Source: Methylococcaceae bacterium (GTDB lineage Bacteria > Pseudomonadota > Gammaproteobacteria > Methylococcales > Methylomonadaceae). Taken from it: a DNA stretch of 9,181 nt. Positions 6,753-9,181 of this stretch are shown here, piece by piece; positions within the stretch are counted from its first letter, which is position 1, and every line of letters starts with the position of its first letter. The DNA lies in assembly GCA_009925045.1 (NCBI GenBank), contig RFQK01000044.1:1-9181 (forward strand), written 5' to 3'. The notes under the pieces were generated by a model. That model did not search any database. It saw only the letters and a program-made list of their open reading frames with translations, and had not been told where the DNA came from. The position numbers and the translations under genes were made by a program.

Positions 6753-9181
6753 TTCCTTCAGCAATGCTTTTAATATGCACTTCTCTTTGAGGATAAGGCA
6801 TATGAATATTATGTGCCTGTAAGGTTTTGTAAATATTGGTGTGTAACTGATGCGTGACACTCAAACGCTCAATCATGTCATGGACGAAAACCTGAATATC
6901 AAAATGCAAACAACTGTCCCCAAAGCCATTGAACAAAACACTGGGCTCAGGATCATCTAATACATGCTCGGTTGCTTGAATCACATCCATAAAAAGTTTT
7001 TCAACTAACTGAATGTCCGTACCGTAGGCGACATTAACCGGAACAACAATGCGAGTCACAGTATCGGACAATGTCCAATTAATGAGTTGATCGGTAATAA
7101 AAGTCTTATTGGGCACCACCAATTCTTTACGGTCCAGATCAACGATATGCGTCGCACGCATCTGTATGCGACTGACACGTCCGGTAACATGTCCGACGGT
7201 TACCGTATCGCCAACCCTGATTGGACGTTCAAACAAAAGAATGATCCCAGACACCATATTGGCAAATATCTCTTGCAAACCAAAGCCCAAGCCCACGCCC
7301 AAAGCAGCAACCAGCCATTGTACTTGTGACCAAGTTCCTCCCAGTTCATTCGCAATGGCCAAAAAAGCAAAGCTGATCATGATGTAACGAACGATTTGGA
7401 TTAATGCATAGCGACTACCGGTGGTCATTGCTATGCGTTGGGTCAAGGTAAGATCGACCAAGACCGGGAAGTTCACGACTAGCACCAAGGTTAAACTGGC
7501 ATACAGAAGCGCCACGATTAAATTGGTCAGCGTCGTGGGATGAAGTTGTTCTTTGCCATCAATGACTTGGGTGTGTTGCCATAATTCAATGTGATCGATG
7601 ATAGAAAATGCAGGCAAAATATCACGCCAGATCATCCAGATACCTACCAATAACGTCAGCACTGTCACCGTATTTAATAAACTGTAACTTTGTTGGCTCA
7701 TCCGGCTTAAATCGATAGTGGCCTGAGTATCATTCAATTGAGCTTCCGGATGATTAGTTGCAGTAAGCGCGTGATTGATCCCATAAGTTTGTTCCGCAAG
7801 TTGACGTCTGGCAATCACAAACCATCGCATGATTAGCGTTTGCAACAGAGCCGTCAGAAAAAATAAGCGTACAGTCATGATCAGCTTTTGTTGTAACTCC
7901 AAGGCACTCTGATAATAACCCGCGACTGCAAAACCAATGACAACCAAGGGGACCAGTAAGGCTATGCCGTACCAAAGATAAGCAAGTTTAGTTAGCCAAT
8001 TGTGATGACGTTGGTAATACTGTTGGGCAAGCCCTTGGCTGGGATGACAAAACCGATGAAAAATTAAGGCAATCACTAACATCAGGATTATCAACGCGGT
8101 TCTGCCAAGTGCGTAACTGTGTTCCGAAAAAATATCACTGCCAGTAGTCGCCGTCATGAAAATACAGGGCAATAAAAAATAGCGTGACCACTGCAACTGC
8201 TGATGTAACAAGCGGGTCGAATGGGGATGCCAATGTAAAAGTTTTTCAGCCACACCCTCAGATTTAAAAAACCGATAAAAGAATTGTATGACTGCAAATG
8301 AAATGGCAGTTCCCACACAACCTTCAGCAAAAGCCCGACTAAAATCGCTTAATTCCGAGTAAAACAAAATCACAGCACCCAGCCACGCCAGTACTATAGG
8401 TAATGAAACCGAGCTTATTCCAACCAAAACAATACCTAACAAGGCAGGTGTAATGGCAAGTTGACTGGTTGATGGGTGAGGTTCAGAAAGTAAGCGCTGC
8501 AGTTGTAGACGAATATCACTGGAAAAGCGCCAATGAAAAGCTAATAACAAACCCCCAATCAATAATAACAAGGGCATTTGTCTGATGCTGTTGACGAAGC
8601 TATTCAGCACTTCCATCCAATTGGCGGGCGTCACAAACCAGATCAAGGATTGAAAGATATCTTTAATGTATTCTTGATTGATTACCGGTGCACTCGGAAC
8701 CCACAGCAAGCGTTGATCAAGATAAGCGCTAAATTTTTCAGACGCTGTTAACAGTTGCTGCAGACTGAAGTCCACATCCCCCAATATTCTTGAATACTCT
8801 GTGTAAAGACCGGATAGACGAATGGAAAGTTCTTTCTGGTCATTCAGCAATAAGCGCAATTCAGTACGGATTTGAAACTTGTCCAGTTGCGATAAATCCG
8901 GGGGTAATGCCTGGTTGAGCAACTGATTCAAAGAGGTGCTTACATCTAATAAATTTTTACTTAATTCGTCTAATCGATAATTTTCCAGACTGGCTTGGGC
9001 AATTTCATTTTGTATCGTTTCATTAAAAGCTGTGTATTGCTTACGCTGAGGCAAATTACGTCTTTGTTCCCTCAACAGATTGCCAAGCGCCGGACTTAGA
9101 CCGGCCAAATTAATTTTTTGTTCAGCACTTTGAAAATCCTTTTCGACTTGCTTGAATCGACTTTCAATATCATTTTTTTGT
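6736..9181 (-). CDS. MscK/KefA-type mechanosensitive channel of the MscS family, 5'-partial
   Basis: The frame is open to the right edge: 24 in-frame sense codons precede the TTG at 9108, so at least 814 residues are present and the N terminus lies outside. MscS-family channels open under membrane tension and release solutes on osmotic downshock. From the edge inward, the product has a Gln/Leu-rich, coiled-coil-like segment of about 170 residues (expected to be periplasmic), then roughly ten membrane helices, then the MscS core. Counting from the TTG, the Gly/Ala-rich pore helix LVAALGVGLGFGLQEIFANM lies at about 599-618, followed by FERPIRVGDTVTVG and the beta-domain segment VPNKTFITDQLINWTLSDTV. 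These match the C-terminal domain of E. coli MscK very closely, and the multi-helix layout fits MscK or YjeP (MscM) rather than short MscS. Fine substrate or ion-gating properties cannot be inferred. The gene converges on the EVE gene with a 17-base overlap and no room for a separate terminator. Confidence 0.88.
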   Translation of the reverse strand, partial: QKNDIESRFKQVEKDFQSAEQKINLAGLSPALGNLLREQRRNLPQRKQYTAFNETIQNEIAQASLENYRLDELSKNLLDVSTSLNQLLNQALPPDLSQLDKFQIRTELRLLLNDQKELSIRLSGLYTEYSRILGDVDFSLQQLLTASEKFSAYLDQRLLWVPSAPVINQEYIKDIFQSLIWFVTPANWMEVLNSFVNSIRQMPLLLLIGGLLLAFHWRFSSDIRLQLQRLLSEPHPSTSQLAITPALLGIVLVGISSVSLPIVLAWLGAVILFYSELSDFSRAFAEGCVGTAISFAVIQFFYRFFKSEGVAEKLLHWHPHSTRLLHQQLQWSRYFLLPCIFMTATTGSDIFSEHSYALGRTALIILMLVIALIFHRFCHPSQGLAQQYYQRHHNWLTKLAYLWYGIALLVPLVVIGFAVAGYYQSALELQQKLIMTVRLFFLTALLQTLIMRWFVIARRQLAEQTYGINHALTATNHPEAQLNDTQATIDLSRMSQQSYSLLNTVTVLTLLVGIWMIWRDILPAFSIIDHIELWQHTQVIDGKEQLHPTTLTNLIVALLYASLTLVLVVNFPVLVDLTLTQRIAMTTGSRYALIQIVRYIMISFAFLAIANELGGTWSQVQWLVAALGVGLGFGLQEIFANMVSGIILLFERPIRVGDTVTVGHVTGRVSRIQMRATHIVDLDRKELVVPNKTFITDQLINWTLSDTVTRIVVPVNVAYGTDIQLVEKLFMDVIQATEHVLDDPEPSVLFNGFGDSCLHFDIQVFVHDMIERLSVTHQLHTNIYKTLQAHNIHMPYPQREVHIKSIAEGIIPNP

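Noticed and set aside
6765..6785. Small palindrome AGCAATGCT followed by T-rich sequence as a terminator for the EVE gene
   Set aside because: The stem is only four base pairs and the sequence codes for the conserved C-terminal part of the MscK-like protein.
9106..9108. TTG at 9108 as the true start of the channel gene
   Set aside because: The frame stays open for 24 more codons to the window edge and MscK-type proteins have a much longer periplasmic N terminus, so the start is outside the window.
1..9181. CRISPR arrays, tRNA or rRNA genes, insertion sequences, phage or defence modules
   Set aside because: No regularly spaced repeats, transposase motifs, structural RNA sequences or defence-gene signatures were seen; nearly all bases are accounted for by coding sequence.

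Overview
The window looks like a fragment of a gammaproteobacterial genome of moderate to low GC, with intact genes for aerobic central metabolism. The gene content (sdhCDA order, PPDK, a YhiN/HI0933-type flavoprotein, an EVE-domain protein, a long MscK-type channel) fits that group, and a Legionellales-like source is possible. This taxonomic call is inference from protein flavour only; nothing in the window fixes the genus.

Layout: (1) Positions 1-524 hold the 3' part of an FkbH-like gene on the + strand, cut at its 5' end by the window edge and at its 3' end by an internal break. (2) Positions 2230 to about 506 on the - strand hold a tightly packed succinate dehydrogenase operon, sdhC-sdhD-sdhA. 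sdhC and sdhD are complete, but sdhA stops resembling SdhA after codon 326 and runs into the antisense of fkbH. (3) 3505-2327 (-) is a complete YhiN/BaiN-like flavoprotein gene. (4) Reading away from it, 3590-6283 (+) encodes a full-length pyruvate phosphate dikinase-like enzyme, followed 10 bases later by an EVE-domain protein (6294-6752, +). (5) 9181-6736 (-) encodes an MscK-type mechanosensitive channel that enters from the right edge and overlaps the EVE gene tail to tail by 17 bases.

How the genes relate: sdhCDA would form the membrane anchor and part of the flavoprotein of respiratory complex II; sdhB would normally follow but is not here. PPDK interconverts pyruvate and PEP and so also acts in central carbon metabolism, but is a separate transcription unit. 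The flavoprotein, EVE protein and channel have no evident shared pathway with these genes.

Two things deserve attention. The sdhA/fkbH junction near 506-524 joins two unrelated genes on opposite strands, both truncated within the same roughly 20 bases; an assembly chimera is the leading explanation and a real inversion or deletion the alternative. The PPDK keeps its phospho-histidine and PEP-side residues but departs from consensus at several nucleotide-binding positions. No convincing new multi-gene system is visible; the remaining genes look like ordinary housekeeping or accessory genes. No gene-free stretch exceeds 300 bases: the two intergenic gaps are 2231-2326 and 3506-3589.
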